Assembly (NCBI RefSeq): GCF_030272615.1
Contig: NC_081409.1
Coordinates: forward strand, 244,215,924 to 244,279,923
DNA: 64,000 nt
DNA from: Cryptomeria japonica
Lineage: Eukaryota > Streptophyta > Pinopsida > Cupressales > Cupressaceae
Direction: 5' to 3'
Shown here one piece after another: positions 23,440-36,420 of this stretch. Position 1 is the stretch's first letter, and the number at the start of each line of letters is the position of its first letter. A program made the position numbers and the translations under genes. Below the pieces are notes generated by a model. That model was given only the letters and a program-made list of their open reading frames with translations, was not told where the DNA came from and did not search any database.

Positions 23440-24160
23440 AGCATATTTACCTGTGTGACGGATGCACTCGAATGTTGTGTATGCCCACTCAATTCTCGTA
23501 GCCGATCAGCCATGATTGAATAGCCTTGCTAGTAGGCAATTCTCTTGTCATCTTCTGTGGGCGCTCTATTGAATTCAGAGCCCTGCATTCTTGCTTGGTA
23601 TTGTGAATTTTGCTTGCATTGTTTGATAAAAAAAAATCGTTTACAATTTATTAATATTTTGAAGCAATATTTGGTTTACATGAGATACTTACAATTCATG
23701 CAACAAGTTTCATATAACCGCCAGAGTCGAGTTTGTGTTGCCCTTGCTTTTCTTGTCTTGCCTTGGTTGCCTTTGATGTGTCACTCAGTCTATAAAAAGT
23801 TTGAAATATGTTAGATTATATAAATATAGAGTAAATAATTAGTACATAGTTACATTCTTAATAGTATCTCATACCTTCTTCTGGCGTCTGGTGGTGTATT
23901 TCCTTTTTTCCTTTCAATTCTCTCCTTGGCATCCAAAATCAGGTCCTTCCACTCCCTCTCTGGAATCATGGGGGGACGCTTGTACTTTAGGTTCCTCTCC
24001 AAATGGGTCATGTATTGGTCCCTCACATACTTTAGATATGTGCCATCTTTTTCAAGGAGCTTGGTTTTGTCAAAGGTGTCATTTCCAAACCACTCAACCA
24101 TTTGGTTTGTCAATTCATCTTTTAACCTTTTTTCTTGGTCATTCCACCTTTTAAAGCAAA
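23440..24160 (-). pseudogene. TNPA-like (Ptta/En/Spm-type) transposon protein, exons
   Basis: The main exon (about 24160-23850) encodes a charged helical segment with the words W-F-G-N-D-T-F-D-K, L-K-Y-V-R-D-Q-Y, and P-P-M-I-P-E-R-E-W-K-D-L. The next exon (about 23800-23700) reads K-A-T-K-A-R-Q-E-K-Q-G-Q-H-K-L-D-S-G-G-Y. The third (about 23600-23455) reads A-R-M-Q-G-S-E-F and I-M-A-D-R-L-R-E-L. This arrangement is that of the plant transposase Ptta/En/Spm family, whose TNPA member binds the subterminal repeats and works with TNP2. One in-frame TAG at 23531-23529 follows A-Y, at a likely Gln codon. The exon limits are estimates. Confidence 0.6.
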
Positions 24161-25089
24161 AACAAACCTGTTAGATTCATAAATGAACTGAAGCTACATT
24201 TATTACAGTTCAAGAAATGGATCAAAGGAAAACTATTCTAGCAATGATATGAAATCAAAATAGTGGATTAGGTTTAGTTCACATATGATGTACCACCTTT
24301 TACGTATGGTGGGCCCAAATATCTGCAATGCAATGTCACTAAGATGTTTATAGAAAATATCATTGCCTGCAAAAAATTCATGGGATCATTAGTCCAAAAT
24401 GAGTGATCATAAATTAAATTACAATTAGAGGATATATAATAATAATTTTAAAGTACCTGGAACCTTTTGTATCTTTAAGGGAATCATTTATTCGTCGCTC
24501 ACCACCAATGTGGCCTGCAACGTTCCCGTACTAGCAATACGAGAAGATCCAGGAAATGATGGTATGTTATCAGCAGTAGTCACCTCTGGCACATCCTCAT
24601 GTGCATCTCCTCTTGCAAAAAATGAATCCACTATGAAATAGCATTAGAATTCAAGAAAGAACGCTTGAAGGGAAATAAACACATAACAGAAGATAGAGAA
24701 AAACAGGGATCTACCAACAATGGGCGGGCCAATATGACGTGCAATAGAGGATGTCTGAATGCTACGTGTTGCCGACATTGCAGTCAGCAATACAGGTGAG
24801 GCTAACCTCTAATGAGACGGTGGCAACATTTGCACAGGAACATTGACAACACCTAAAGAATAATACATTAAATATATCAAACATTAAAAATATCAAACAT
24901 TAAATATATGAATAATACATTAAATATATCATCACCCGAAGAACCTGCAACACCCTGAGCATGGCAACGACTTTCATGAGGGCGGATAAATTGCTGTAAA
25001 AATAATACGTACATAATTTAGTTAATGACATAAAAGAGAATAAAATATAAACCATTATTGAACTTTTGTTATAATTAAAGCTTTCATTA

Positions 25090-25510
25090 CTGCTTACTTG
25101 TAAGTTTTCTACTGTCTGAATCAATAATTCCACCCTCTCGTATCTCATCAGTAATAGGATGCACGGCTACCAAAGCAACAATCTCTTTAGTAATTTTTCT
25201 AAGAGGTTTTTTATGAATTCCATAGGGTGTGTGGAATCTTCAGGGTCATCATCGCCTAACCCTATTGATTCCACATCCCTAGAGAGGTGCTCAGGTACTG
25301 CAACTTCCTTTCCCTTTCCCTGAACATCATTTTGTGTCAATAATATCATTAACAATTAAAAAATTAGTCTAAATCACTAAAAAAAGAACTTAATAATGTA
25401 ACAATTTGCTTCTATCTAATTTGTACAATTACAATGAGGTTTACCTACTCGGTAGAAGTGTCGCAACCTACATCCCTGTCTACAATATGTGATGGATCCA
25501 TGTCGCCCTA
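25090..25510 (-). pseudogene. Acidic and coiled segment between the SET and TNPA-like genes
   Basis: One exon (about 25509-25445) reads G-D-M-D-P-S-H-I-V-D and ends in TAG 25447-25445 at a GTAAAC donor. The next (from about 25323) reads G-K-G-K-E-V-A-V-P-E-H-L-S-R-D-V-E-S-I-G-L-G-D-D-D and then a Leu-rich helix, interrupted by TAG at 25169-25167 and ending near a GTAAGC donor at about 25097. No domain is recognised. It may be the 5' part of the TNPA-like gene or the 3' part of the SET gene. Confidence 0.45.
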
Positions 25511-25639
25511 TGACAAAGAAAAAATATAAAAAACGTTAGCAAAATTAAACCAATAGACCTAGCAAAAAAACTTCATAATAAAATGGTATATTGGATTCAT
25601 TAATTGGAGGTTGGTTAATTTAAATGGTATATAGTATGT

Positions 25640-26610
25640 ACCACCCCCATGATATTAACTTTGTTTGTATCTATACGATTCAAACTATAATCGATTAGAA
25701 ACTCTTCGCCTGCACTTATTGATTTTATCGCACATACAAATACATGATTTTCCTGGCGTGCCTCAAATATGCAATTGGGTTGTTTATTAGTTGACCCAGG
25801 TCACGTACTATTTATAAAACCTGCAATATTTCCTGTTGATTTTGGTCGACCATCAATGTATATAGCCACTCGTTTACTTTGATCATTATCTTTCTATTGT
25901 ATATAATTTGCTGACAGTGCATACCTACGCATACTTTTTTTATATTTAACAATCTACATCCAATTATTGTAATTGTAACAAAGTCCAACAAACTCCATCA
26001 ATTTAGCAACTTTATTGTAACACACCTTTACGTCATCCATGGAAAATAAGCCTAAACCATGTAACGACGAAGGTGCTATGTGATATATCCTATCGTTAAC
26101 ACAAAAATCGGTGTTTATTGGAGGAAGTTCCTTGGGCACCCATTGTTTCTGTAGATGTTTGTACCTCAGTGGCACCTCAATGTTGCCTTTTGTCTCATCA
26201 TCATAAGAACATAACCCCCCTTGAGAAAGGAAAAATTTCATGCATTTACTGAATTTTCTTCTAATCTTTTGACCTCTTGTTGATCTCCCTATTGTAGACC
26301 TACTACCTGTGTCACTTTCATTTTCTATTCCTGCATTTTCCTCACTCGATGAAGACAGATCTGACAAATACCTATTTGGGGGTACCTGCACTCCATGAAA
26401 TGAGAGAGTTAATTGGTAACGAGAGAGAAATTTTGCAAATGAGGGTAATGTTGATGAAGAAGTCGGCCCTAAAGTTGATTTTGGGATTAAAATTGGAATA
26501 AGTCCAACTGGGGCCTCAAGTGTTGATAACTGTATTAGATTTGCTGCTAATGTCGAGGTTTGAAAAACTGAGGAAGTTTGTTTTCCAAATAATTTTTAAA
26601 AAATAAACTA
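25640..26610 (-). pseudogene. SET-domain protein gene inside the CACTA element
   Basis: SET domains are usually S-adenosylmethionine-dependent lysine methyltransferases. The minus-strand frame from about 26610 has a Ser/Thr-rich N-terminus, then a Ser/Glu-rich patch (26370-26280) and a basic region. The SET N-terminal motif follows as P-S-S-L-H-G-L-G-L-F (26073-26044), with L-M-E-F-V-G near 25998. The C-terminal half reads G-F-I-N-S-T (near 25815), P-N-C-I-F-E (near 25770), F-V-C-A-I-K-S-I-S-A-G-E-E-F-L-I-D-Y (25740-25687). The usual N-H-S is N-S-T here, so activity is uncertain. Three in-frame stops break it: TAG 25956-25954, TAG 25896-25894 and TGA 25803-25801. It is co-oriented with, and lies between, the TNP2- and TNPA-like genes. 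It could be a captured host gene or a standing component of this transposon family. Confidence 0.7.
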
Positions 26611-26639
26611 TTTCTATAGGGTGTATTGACTAGTTATAC

Positions 26640-29330
26640 CTATCCATCCATGAGACTGTGCAGAATCCTCGTCAAAGGGGTTCAGGGTCCTGTACAATGT
26701 AATTCAATTATCACTACTTACCTCGTGTATTTTCCAAGATCATATATGACTTGCTTGATATTATTGTCAAAGTCGTCTGGGAGAGATAGAGGTAGAATGT
26801 ACTGCAACAATTATAAAATTATCTTTTCATTTTTTTCTAACATAATACAATGAAAAGTACACGTACACGCAGTACTTAAAAACATAGTAAAAACACAAGA
26901 ACATGAATTACCTTAATGAAGGTATGCCAATCATCTGGCCCAAAGTCACTTTTCTTTGTTATGAGATTGTTTATGTTCGCAGCAAATCCTGTGGGAAATC
27001 GAATTTTTCGTATGACTTCTTTTATAGCATTGCTTTTCTGGTCCGTTAATAACCAAGGAATCTCACTTATATTAATCTGGTCTCCATGGCTATTTGATTG
27101 AATGACATTTATCATTGCATGATTGGAATCCTGAATGTCACTACATATTTTGACAATTTTTTCTTTGTCATGCCTTCCATCCAATATTTTCCATAATGTC
27201 TCTGTTATATTATTTCCAATATGCATAGTATCAAACAAATGAACAATTTGTAACTGCTCGTAGTAGGGCAACCTACTAAATTGTCGAGGATAACGTTTTA
27301 GTCCCTTAGGAAGGTGGTCATTTATGCCTTCACGACCTTCATGATCATCAATCACATCATCAGTAAACAAAACAAAATAGAAAAGATGTTTTATGGCAAA
27401 CCAATAGATGGAATGGCATTACCTTGATGATTAATTCTATTATATACCAACTTCCACGGGTGAGGTGTCATTCTTCGTGGCTTTGATGTATTCTCTTCTT
27501 TCCCATTGAAAAGATGTTTTTCAATATTTCGATACTTATGATTGTTGTGGAGAAAGTGCCTATACTCATCAAACACCTGCTTTCCTAAAATTTTTGAATG
27601 AGGAGATTTCATCTTTGGACCACAAACAGGACATGCAAATTTTTCCTTTGTTTGAAGACCTACAAGATAATGTATAATTGGATTAAATATGATAATTTTT
27701 TGAATTATAATGTTCATGCATAGCTTAAAAACTATAACATACCACAAAAATGTGTTAGCCCTGGGGCATCATGTATTGTCCATAGAAGCATCGCATGGAA
27801 TTGAAATTGTCTTTGTCCTATTGGTCTAGAGACATCATACATAGTGACACCATTCCATAACTCCAGCAACTCGTCGATAAGAGGCTTGATATATACATTC
27901 ATATCTTTAACTTGGTACTTGCCTAATCGAATGAACAAAAACATTACATAATTATTATGACCATTTTACTGCAATATTTATAATTAAATTTAGATGACTA
28001 TATTTAAATGATAAAATACCCGGAACAATCATTGCCAACATTATGTGCTCCCTCTTTATTGACATCCATGGATGAATGTTATTGTTGATAACAAAAATAG
28101 GCCACACTGAGTAAACAGATCTCATCTCTCCAAATGGATTGACACTATCTGCGGCCAATGAAAGCCTGAGATTATGAGGTTCTTCTTTAAAGTGTGGCCA
28201 CTTTTCCTCTATATCCATAAATGTTGAACCATCCACAGGCATTCGAATAATGTCATCTTGACTTCTATTGCATGCATGGTAATCCATAAATTGTGCCAAT
28301 CTAGTGCACTTGAATAATCGTTGCATACATGAAATAATGGGAATATAGTGAAGAACCTTGCGAGGAACCCTCTTTGTTATTTGAACTGTTCAGTATCTAC
28401 TGATATGACATTTAGGGCATTCAGTTTGAAATTCATGTTGTTTGTGATATATAATATGATCATTGGGACAAGCATCCATTACTTGATACTCCATTACAAT
28501 ATCTTTCATAATGGCAGATAATTCTCGGTATGAGCGAGGTAGAATATTTGATGGTGGTAACAAAAACTCACCTATCAATCTACAACAACAAAAATATAAT
28601 TTGTTAATATAAAGAATATTAATGGTACAACATGATTCATAGTTTATTATGACATATATGACATACCTTAACATACGTGAGATTGTTATGTTGGATAAAC
28701 CATTCATAACCTTCAAGTTCACCAACAAAAATACAACGGAGAGAAGAGTTGTCTGTGAGCCTTCGTAAAGGGCCTCAGATGATTTCTCAAGTAGAGGGAC
28801 ATCATGAACAACATCAAGGTCATCTTCATCATCATGATCAGCTGCATGAGTACTAAATGTGTCATGGATCAATGTATTTGTACCATCATCTTCAATTGTG
28901 TTTTCTAGCTCATGATCATCATCTTCCATGGGATCATTATCTTCAACTTCAATATTCACACCTCCATGTTTGTCCACTTCAAAAACCATATTCTTTGGGT
29001 TGTGTTGATCCATACCATGTGCTCCGAGGTGCTCGACCTATATAAAATTGATAAACATAAATAAACCATGATCATGATCTCATCATCAAGTGATTTATTA
29101 TGTATATAAATTGTTAAAACGATATAATGAAAAACTTACCAATGGATGATAATCATGTCCACCTTCAATGTGACCATGCAGCCTACAATATTTCTTAGTT
29201 GTTTTGATTAGAAGTCTTCTAGTCTTTAACCCCTTACAAATTTTGCAGACCACAATCTAGCAATTGTCTCCTTATTTTGTTGTTCGTTGATATTGTCTGA
29301 CATGGTCTTTCTTCACAGGCAAGAAAATCG
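26640..29330 (-). pseudogene. TNP2-type CACTA transposase (Transposase_21 family), with introns
   Basis: TNP2 is the transposase that cuts CACTA termini. The first visible exon (about 29270-29139) encodes V-C-K-I-C-K-G and K-Y-C-R-L-H-G-H-I-E-G-G-H-D-Y-H-P-L, a zinc-finger-like leader. The next (29040-28680) is acidic then reads E-A-L-Y-E-G-S and L-L-V-N-L-K. After an intron, L-L-P-P-S-N-I-L-P-R-S-Y, D-A-C-P-N-D-H and C-P-K-C-H-I-S-R-Y follow (28580-28393). Further exons hold A-D-S-V-N-P-F with Y-S-V-W-P (28150-28100), K-D-M-N-V-Y-I-K-P-L-I-D-E-L (27900), A-C-P-V-C-G-P (27630), L-F-D-T-M-H-I-G-N-N (27220), and Y-I-L-P-L-S-L-P-D-D-F (26790). TGA 28392-28390 interrupts the second large exon; a TAG and a TAA lie in the first. 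Most exon borders have plausible GT and AG sites. Confidence 0.8.
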
Positions 29331-29340
29331 GGCTATAGAA

Positions 29341-32300
29341 CTAGTTATATAGAAGTTGAAATGTTAGTTATGAAATCATGTTTCAGTAAAATATACTAAA
29401 TTAAATTACTTGAAAATATAAATTATCAGCATTGAACCAAAAACATTTAACTCTTCATTTTCATCTCAAAACATATCTAATGGCTTTGTGGTATGCAATC
29501 CTTGTGTAATATATTAAGTTGACTAATGTCTAATTGGGGTAATCCATGAGTGTCTAATGAGAATTCAATATCCTAAATATTGGAGAGACCTTATCTGACT
29601 TGCCTAATCAATGTGGTTGTTGTCCTAATATGAAATACTGAGTTCTACCCTTGCCTCTGCATCAAACTTCTCACATCATGTTTCTTCAACAAAACACAAT
29701 AATATGAATTGAGCCAACACCATGAGGATAGGGTCAAGTATCATGGCAACTAATCATAATACGTGAAGACGGGGTTCACACATAAGTGTTGGCTCTCAAC
29801 AATGTCACACTTCCAAAATTGTCAGTCTCAAGACTTCTCCTATTGGGTGAGCACTCATTAATGGCCACAAGGCCAAATCAATGTATTTAGGCTTCGAACT
29901 CCTTGCTCTAGGCTAGGAGGACCCTATAGAAGGTCTATGAACACTCACTTGGTATTACAATAGAAAGAGCCTTCCTCTAGAACTTTGTTTGCAATGCACA
30001 CATCAATATTGGTAATAATTGTTATGATGGATGGTCTATTAGGATGGTAAATAAAATGCTTATTCTTTTTCCACCCTTTGAAACTACAACAAGGTATTTG
30101 ACTTGGCAGGGTCCCCACACATCACTTCAACAACAAACATTAGGCAATTCAACCTTTTGTCTTCTCAATGCATTTTTTTTTGTCTTTCACTGGTTTTCTT
30201 AGTCCGATACATAGGGATATCAGACCTTTCATGACATCATCACACCCACCTTCCAATATGTAGTCCTTTCATACTTTAGGTGCCTACACACTATGTTGTT
30301 GTTAAGTATTGATGTAGTCTTAAGACATCTCATGACTCCATTACATGTCCACACTTGGGTTTACAAACACAACTCTGTCAAAACAAAAACAATATCACTA
30401 GTAAAACTATGACTATGACAATCAATACCCTTAGGACAAACATAGAAATTTAATCTATTTCATTTGGTTTTGATCGACAAACCCTTCCGAAGGTTGCATA
30501 GGATCCTCTCACCCCTCTCTCTATCATCAACCACTTCAAAATACCAATCTCTTGGTCTTCCCACCAAATTCTTCCCTGATATGATACATAGCATGAAAAA
30601 AGGTCTTCCCACACATTTGGGTGAATTTATATGCATGGGAGACCAAACTATACATTATTTACTCCTCTCGGTAAACACTAGGTAGGGTTTTGATATTTTT
30701 TGGAAAAACTATGATATCTAATTTAAACACAATGAAATTCAATGCAATAAAAAGAAAAAATGAATTTAACTCATTGCTCTACCACATCCAATCGACTTCC
30801 CATCAAATTATGATGATTTTCAAATGAAAAATGAAGAGAATCAGACCGAAATGTCAAAAAATGCACATAAAACCCCAATTTCATTAAGAAAAACTCTTGG
30901 ATGGCATGCCAAAGGCCTATTTATTCCCATCCAAGTGGGTTACAACCTCAAACCACCATAAACTAACTTTCCAACCATATTTTTAAGAAGTTTCTACAAG
31001 AAATGCAAAAGTTGTCATGGCAATATGACAACTTTTTTCCCAATGGACCTCAAACTTTCACAATTAGGTCTCTATTTGTTGTTAGAATGCGATCTATGAC
31101 TAAGTATTAGAGGATCTTACTAACTTGGGTATCATGCTTTTATGTGTCTCTGACATGACTCCTAGTAACTATATAAGGATCTTACTAGTCCTAGATCTAT
31201 GCCTTGTCTTTTTGATATGGTTCCTAGTGAGAATATATGAATCTTAATAGTTCTAAATGTCATAACTTTGTGGTTTGCATGCTCCATGTGTGTTACCAAT
31301 GTTACTCATATTACTCACTTTATACTTCCCTTTTATCTCAATACTGTAGATTGACAATATCATGTCTTGGGAGCTACCACCTTTCCAAACTTGTAGTCAT
31401 CTTGACTCTTCAATATCTTGGTGAAAGAATATTTGGTTTCTTCATATTTTCCCAAGAGTACATGAGCATAATTTCATACTCTTGCTAAGAGGGGGCTAAA
31501 TATTGCATCATAAGTTGTATCTCTTTAAAAATATACACTAGGTTTGGACTTAATTTAAGTGGTTATGCCTTATTTATGCCTAATTCTACTTAGGTTTGAC
31601 AATGTTTCCATAAATTTGGTTCATTCCCTTATTCATGATGTTCCTCATGGCTCATTTTTATAGGACTAGGGCCTTGGGAACCCTATTCATGGAAATTGGA
31701 CCTAAAACTTGAAAGATGAATGTTGGATCCACAAATAGTAGGAATTTCCTCTTCAAATTTGGACTTTTGCAAAAGTTCAATTTGAAAAGGTGCAAGGACC
31801 GTCCATATAAGGTCCATCTTGAAAATTAAATGATAATACCATCCATGCATATTAAATGATATAATCAAGTACTAAAGAAGGAAAACCATTTCCTGAAGTT
31901 GTCAAATGATTTTAAAGATGCACAACAATCCACTAAATGCAATTCACTAAAAAAGAAAACAAAGTATGCTACAAGATAGTGGGTAAGATGCAAGGAATGA
32001 AGTTAAATACACAAAGAAAAACCATGAATATTACCAAGTCAAAAGGAGTAGCTATGACCTCTTAGGTGTTTTTTCACTTGCATAAATTAGACTTCTTAAG
32101 GATAGAAACACATGTAGATAGTAGTATGAAGTCTTTTTGATGATTTTTGAAGTAGTTGAAGGAATGGCTTATTTTAGTTATATCTAACCCAAGACAATTT
32201 CAACTCAAAGTAAGGAATAAAACCATATGTCCTATAAGTTTGGGAAGCTAATTGAGTAGTTGGATAAGGTAGAGCATGACTATAGGGTAGTCTTGAGACT

Positions 32301-32689
32301 CTTTTAACTCAATTAGAACATATACCAAGTATCTAGGAGCTTACAAAGCCAATTCAACCATATTTCAAGTGAAAATGCAACAAAATGAGTAAAAGATTTG
32401 AATACACCTCAAAAACCACTCCTAGGTGGCCAAGTAGGTGGAAATAGTCTTTTCCAACATTTTTTTTCTTCATAGATGCAGCCCTATATTCTCTTTATTA
32501 TTTGAGATGAGATATAGGACTCCTAGGGCTTAGTTCATCTTAGTTCTTTAAATTCTATGCCAAGTGTTGTAACTAAAAAAATTCTTACAGCAAGAGATAT
32601 TATTTAATATCATTTAAGGTTGCAGTAGTGCAAGGAACATCAATATGAAAAGAGAAGGGATGAAGAAATCAAGGACCTTGAAATTATAC
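29341..32689. other. No gene recognised
   Basis: 3.3 kb of AT-rich sequence upstream of the CACTA coding region. Short open frames on the plus strand (e.g. 30464-30685, 31237-31488) have no recognisable similarity. The outer CACTA terminus may lie here but was not identified. Confidence 0.45.
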
Positions 32690-32810
32690 AATCCTACATT
32701 CAAAGATTTTATAAAGCAGGAAATTGAGAAGTTCTTGCAGGTAAGATTTATCTATACAATCTCTGATATCTAGTGGGTTTCCCCACTGGTATTGGCATTT
32801 AATTGTGAAA

Positions 32811-33823
32811 GGTATGGTTGTTGGAATTCAATGCCTCTTGTGGTTGGGATTCACCTAATATAGGCTAGAAATTAGTTTACGTTTACTATATGGCTTATCA
32901 CCTTCCGATAGCAAGTAGTAGCATCCTCATTCGATGCTAAAACTCAATCCACTATACACTTACTGACACAGGGAGTATCGCATGAATAACGAAATGACTA
33001 CCTCACTATCTTGGCATGAATAACAACTGTTGTCTCCAACATGGACCCGAGAAGTGTGTGAAGAGTACCGTGACTGGAGAATTCAAACCATGAATCCCCC
33101 ATAGAATTTTAGGTCACCCCTATATCCTTATTATCCGAGCTGTAGATCTTTCAGTATTAGTCGGTAGATTCTCCCCGTATCACAATGTTTCCCCATTTCT
33201 TTTGAGCTTCTCCCCTTGTTTGATCAGTTGATTCAACATTAGGAAGATGTGGTACAGTTCCCCATCATACCTACCACCTACCACCTACCACCTACCCCTA
33301 CTAATTGGAAAGGGAGAACTATAGTTTTGTAAATTTGAGATACCCCGGTGACTATAACTATTCTGCAAGTAATTATTTGCTACCCTTAGAATAGTAGGGG
33401 CCTCCTAAGATCTAGCCTCGCGTCCCCATAGAATGTAGGGCCAGAAACATAGAATGTAGGGCCAGAAAATTTTAGGGCTTGAATACCCCATACTATTCTA
33501 AACCCCCCCTACAATTCTATGGGGTGCATTCCCTAAAATTCTATGGTACCTAGCCGAATTGTAAGAATTATACTTAGCTGCTTGGAATGCATGTAGCTGT
33601 TGGAGCATCATAAATTCCTATAACGCCAGGGTATGTAGGAACATCACTAGTTGGATAAAGAGATATGTTGGAGCACTTCTAGTAACCATTAGAAATACTG
33701 AAACATCACTTATTGAATTGAAACACAAACTAATGCCCTTGACTTCTAGGAATATAATAGGATATCAGAACATGCACTTGTGAGAACAATATTCAATGCT
33801 AGAATAACTAGGTAACATATCTA
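32811..33823. mobile_element. About 1 kb insertion within the gypsy RT
   Basis: The RT segment that should join W-V-S-P to L-A-G-x-x-Y-F-S is replaced by about 1 kb without reading frames. The insert contains CCATAGAATTTTAGG at 33099-33113 and its exact reverse complement at 33532-33546, plus CTACCAC tandem repeats. The exact ends and any target duplication are not clear. About 30 RT codons seem to be missing, so a deletion accompanied the event. Confidence 0.45.
33269..33298. repeat. CTACCAC minisatellite, four 7-bp units
   Basis: Four successive CTACCAC/CTACCCC units within the insertion in the gypsy RT. Confidence 0.85.
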
Positions 33824-36262
33824 GGAACACTATGTTAGATAATCTTGCAGGTAGTATTTATTTTTCCTTTTTTTGGAAGGATTCAATGGATATAACCAAG
33901 TCCAAGTATCTCTTCACGATCAAGAAAAGGCCACATTCAATTGTCCTCAAGGGACATATTCTTATACTGTCTTACCTTTTGGTCTCTATATAGCCCCTCA
34001 CACTTTTTAGCAATCTTTGTAGATTTGAGAACAACTTGTGTTGAAGTATATATGGATGATTTTACAGTGCATGGAAAGACATGTGAGGAAGCACTAGAAA
34101 GTTTAAATAAAGTCTTGTAGAGGTGTAAGGATCATAGATTATCTTTGAACCATGCAAAAATTTTACCATTGATACATGAAGGGTTGTCTTAGGTCATCAC
34201 ATATCAAAGGAAGGAACAAAATTTGATCCTAAAAAAGTGATCATTCAACAAATTTCAATTCTAGGGAATAAAACTGATGTGAAGAGTTTTCTAAGATATG
34301 TAGGCCACTTCAGAAGATTCATAGAAAGATTCAATAAAATTGTAGGACCTTTGTTTACATTACTTAAAAAGGATGCTTAATTTCAATGGGCAGAAGATTA
34401 TCAAGAATCCTTCAAATTTATCAAACGAGAATTGACGACTTCCCCTATCATAAAGGGTTCTAGTTGGGGAGAGCCATTTCACATTCATGTTGATGCTTCC
34501 AACTTAGCAATTGGAGTTGTTTTGGGACAAAAATATTAAATGGGTGCAATGCATGCTATCTACTATATAAGAAAGAACCTTAATCCTATTGAGAAAAACT
34601 ACTCCACTATTGAAAAGGAGTTCCTTGCAATTGTCTACACAATGAACAAGTTTATACATTATATTAAAGGTTATAAAAAAATTGTACATTTTGACCATGC
34701 AACTATTTGAAAGTTTATGAACAAAGCTATAGTGTGAGGATGTATAATCTGATGGTTATTATTATTGAAACAATTTGTATAACTATTATGGATAAACCTA
34801 GTAAAGATAATGTTGTAGTTGATTTTCTATCTAGAATGGTTTTGCAGGGTAAGGACGAACCAGTGAAGGATACATTTCTTGATGAACAACTGTTTGCAAT
34901 ATCCATTCAATCTCCCTGGTTTGAAGACATTGTAAATTATTTGGTGACAGGGAAGACTCCTCATTTTGATTCTAAGCAAAGGAGAAGGTTCATTAAGGAA
35001 AGTTGTATATTCAAATGGATAGATGACATGCTATTTAAAATTTGTCTTGATCATGTCTTGAGGAGATATGTACAAGAAACTCATGTTTTTTATGTTCTCA
35101 AGTCATGCCATGATGGAATAGATGGAGGACATTATTTCTTAGTCAAAATAGTTCACAAGATATTGGGAGTTGGCTATTACTAGCCAACTATATCCAAGGA
35201 TGTGGTTCAATATGTAAAACATTGTGACCAATGTAATCTACAGAGATGAGGAGACCAACCTCATCTACACAGATGCAATAGAGTCATTCAAGAAATGGGG
35301 AATTGGTATTGTGGGCCCAATTGATCTACTACCAGAAGAGAACCACTACATTTTGGTATGGATTGACTAGATCACCAAATGGGTAGAGTTCAAGGCACTT
35401 CCAATAGCTCAAGAGGAGAAAGTAGCAAATTTCTTGTTCAACCATATTTTGCAATGATTTGGAGAACCTTTGATCCTAGTATCAAATTAGGGACTTCATT
35501 TTATGTCTGTGATGCTCCGGGTGTTTCTTCAATGTTATCAAGTCACACATAGAATATCCTCTCCTTACCATCATTAGGAAAATGGTCAAGTTGAAGTTAC
35601 TAATAGGGAATTGGAGAACATTCTCACAAAAATAGTGTCAACAAGAATATTAGAATGGGTAGATAGATTGATTGTAGTACCACATGGAAGATCATAACCT
35701 GATTCACACCTTATGAGTTGGTATATGGGAAGATTCCAGTACTTCTTGTAGAATTTGAGATTGAGATGACATTGAGAACAACTCTGAAAGTGGGAATTGA
35801 TTTATCAGAAGCTCAAAAGAATAGAACTATGCACTTGAATAGATTGCATGAGATGTGATTGGAAGCTCTACAACACACAAAATTGATCTAGAAGTAGAGG
35901 AAATTATGGCATGACAAAAATATCAGCAATAAACAATTTACTGCTAGAGATTTGGCCCTTCTATTTTACTCAAGGTTTGAAGAATTCAAAGGGAAATTAC
36001 ACACAAGATGGTGAGGGCCATATGAAGTTTAACAGACCTTTGATAATGGTGTTGTGTTGTTATTCTAATTGATGGAGAAAAGAAGACAATGTTAGTAAAT
36101 GGACATCAACTCAAGCTATACTATAAACCAACATCTGAGGAAGAGTTTAAACAAAAAAATCCAATCTCGGGTACAACATTTTACCATTGAGTATTTTTCC
36201 TCCCTTGGTAAAATTTTTGCTCCCTAAACCTTGTCAAGCACAGAGTAATAAAGAGCATATAT

Positions 36263-36420
36263 TGAAAACCGTAAATGGCAGTCTACCTTCCAAAAAAAGG
36301 GGGTTTTGATTGAAAACCAAAAATGGTGGTCTATCCTTGGGGTGAGCTGAAAACCATAAATGGTGGTTCATACCCAAAGAGTAGGTTGAAAACTAGAAAA
36401 TGATGACATCTCTTTTGGAT
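36263..36420 (+). repeat. Degenerate ~45-bp tandem repeats downstream of the gypsy pol
   Basis: Four variants of TTGAAAACCxxAAATGGTGGT followed by CTACC-like words (starting near 36273, 36308, 36347 and 36388). Short tandem blocks between pol and the 3' LTR are common in gypsy elements. No LTR edge was found nearby. Confidence 0.65.

Larger units (their letters stand above)
21245..29340 (-). mobile_element. CACTA (En/Spm-like) DNA transposon, coding region
   Basis: Minus-strand order: TNP2-type transposase exons (29330-26640), a SET-domain frame (26610-25640), an acidic/coiled segment (25510-25090), a TNPA-like gene (24160-23440) with small C-terminal exons (21731-21245). Splice-like GT and AG borders remain visible. 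A solo LTR (21799-23206) has inserted in it. The outer CACTA termini were not found, so the limits given are those of the coding region only. Confidence 0.75.
32690..36180 (+). pseudogene. Eroded Ty3/gypsy pol (RT-RNase H-integrase), plus strand
   Basis: RT begins near 32705 with I-K-Q-E-I-E-K-F-L and W-V-S-P, breaks off at about 32810, and resumes near 33825 (L-A-G...Y-F-S-F) after about 1 kb of foreign sequence. It continues with V-Y-M-D-D-F (34050), L-G-H-H-I-S (34190), V-D-A-S in RNase H (34490) and I-E-K-E-F-L-A-I-V-Y (34610). Integrase follows with H-D-G-I-D-G-G-H (35110), C-D-Q-C-N-L-Q-R (35225), W-I-D (35365), E-N-G-Q-V-E (35577) and H-T-R-W near 36000. Many stops and frameshifts are present, and one catalytic Asp context has decayed. 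The RT wording resembles the Athila/Tat side of the gypsy group. No LTRs were paired with it. Confidence 0.8.

Noticed and set aside
30397-30412. CACTAGTAAAAC word as a possible CACTA transposon end (also CACTAGTAAAAA at 17412)
   Set aside because: Both are in the same orientation and no inverted partner with a matching 3-bp duplication was found, so they cannot be the two ends of the CACTA element as drawn.
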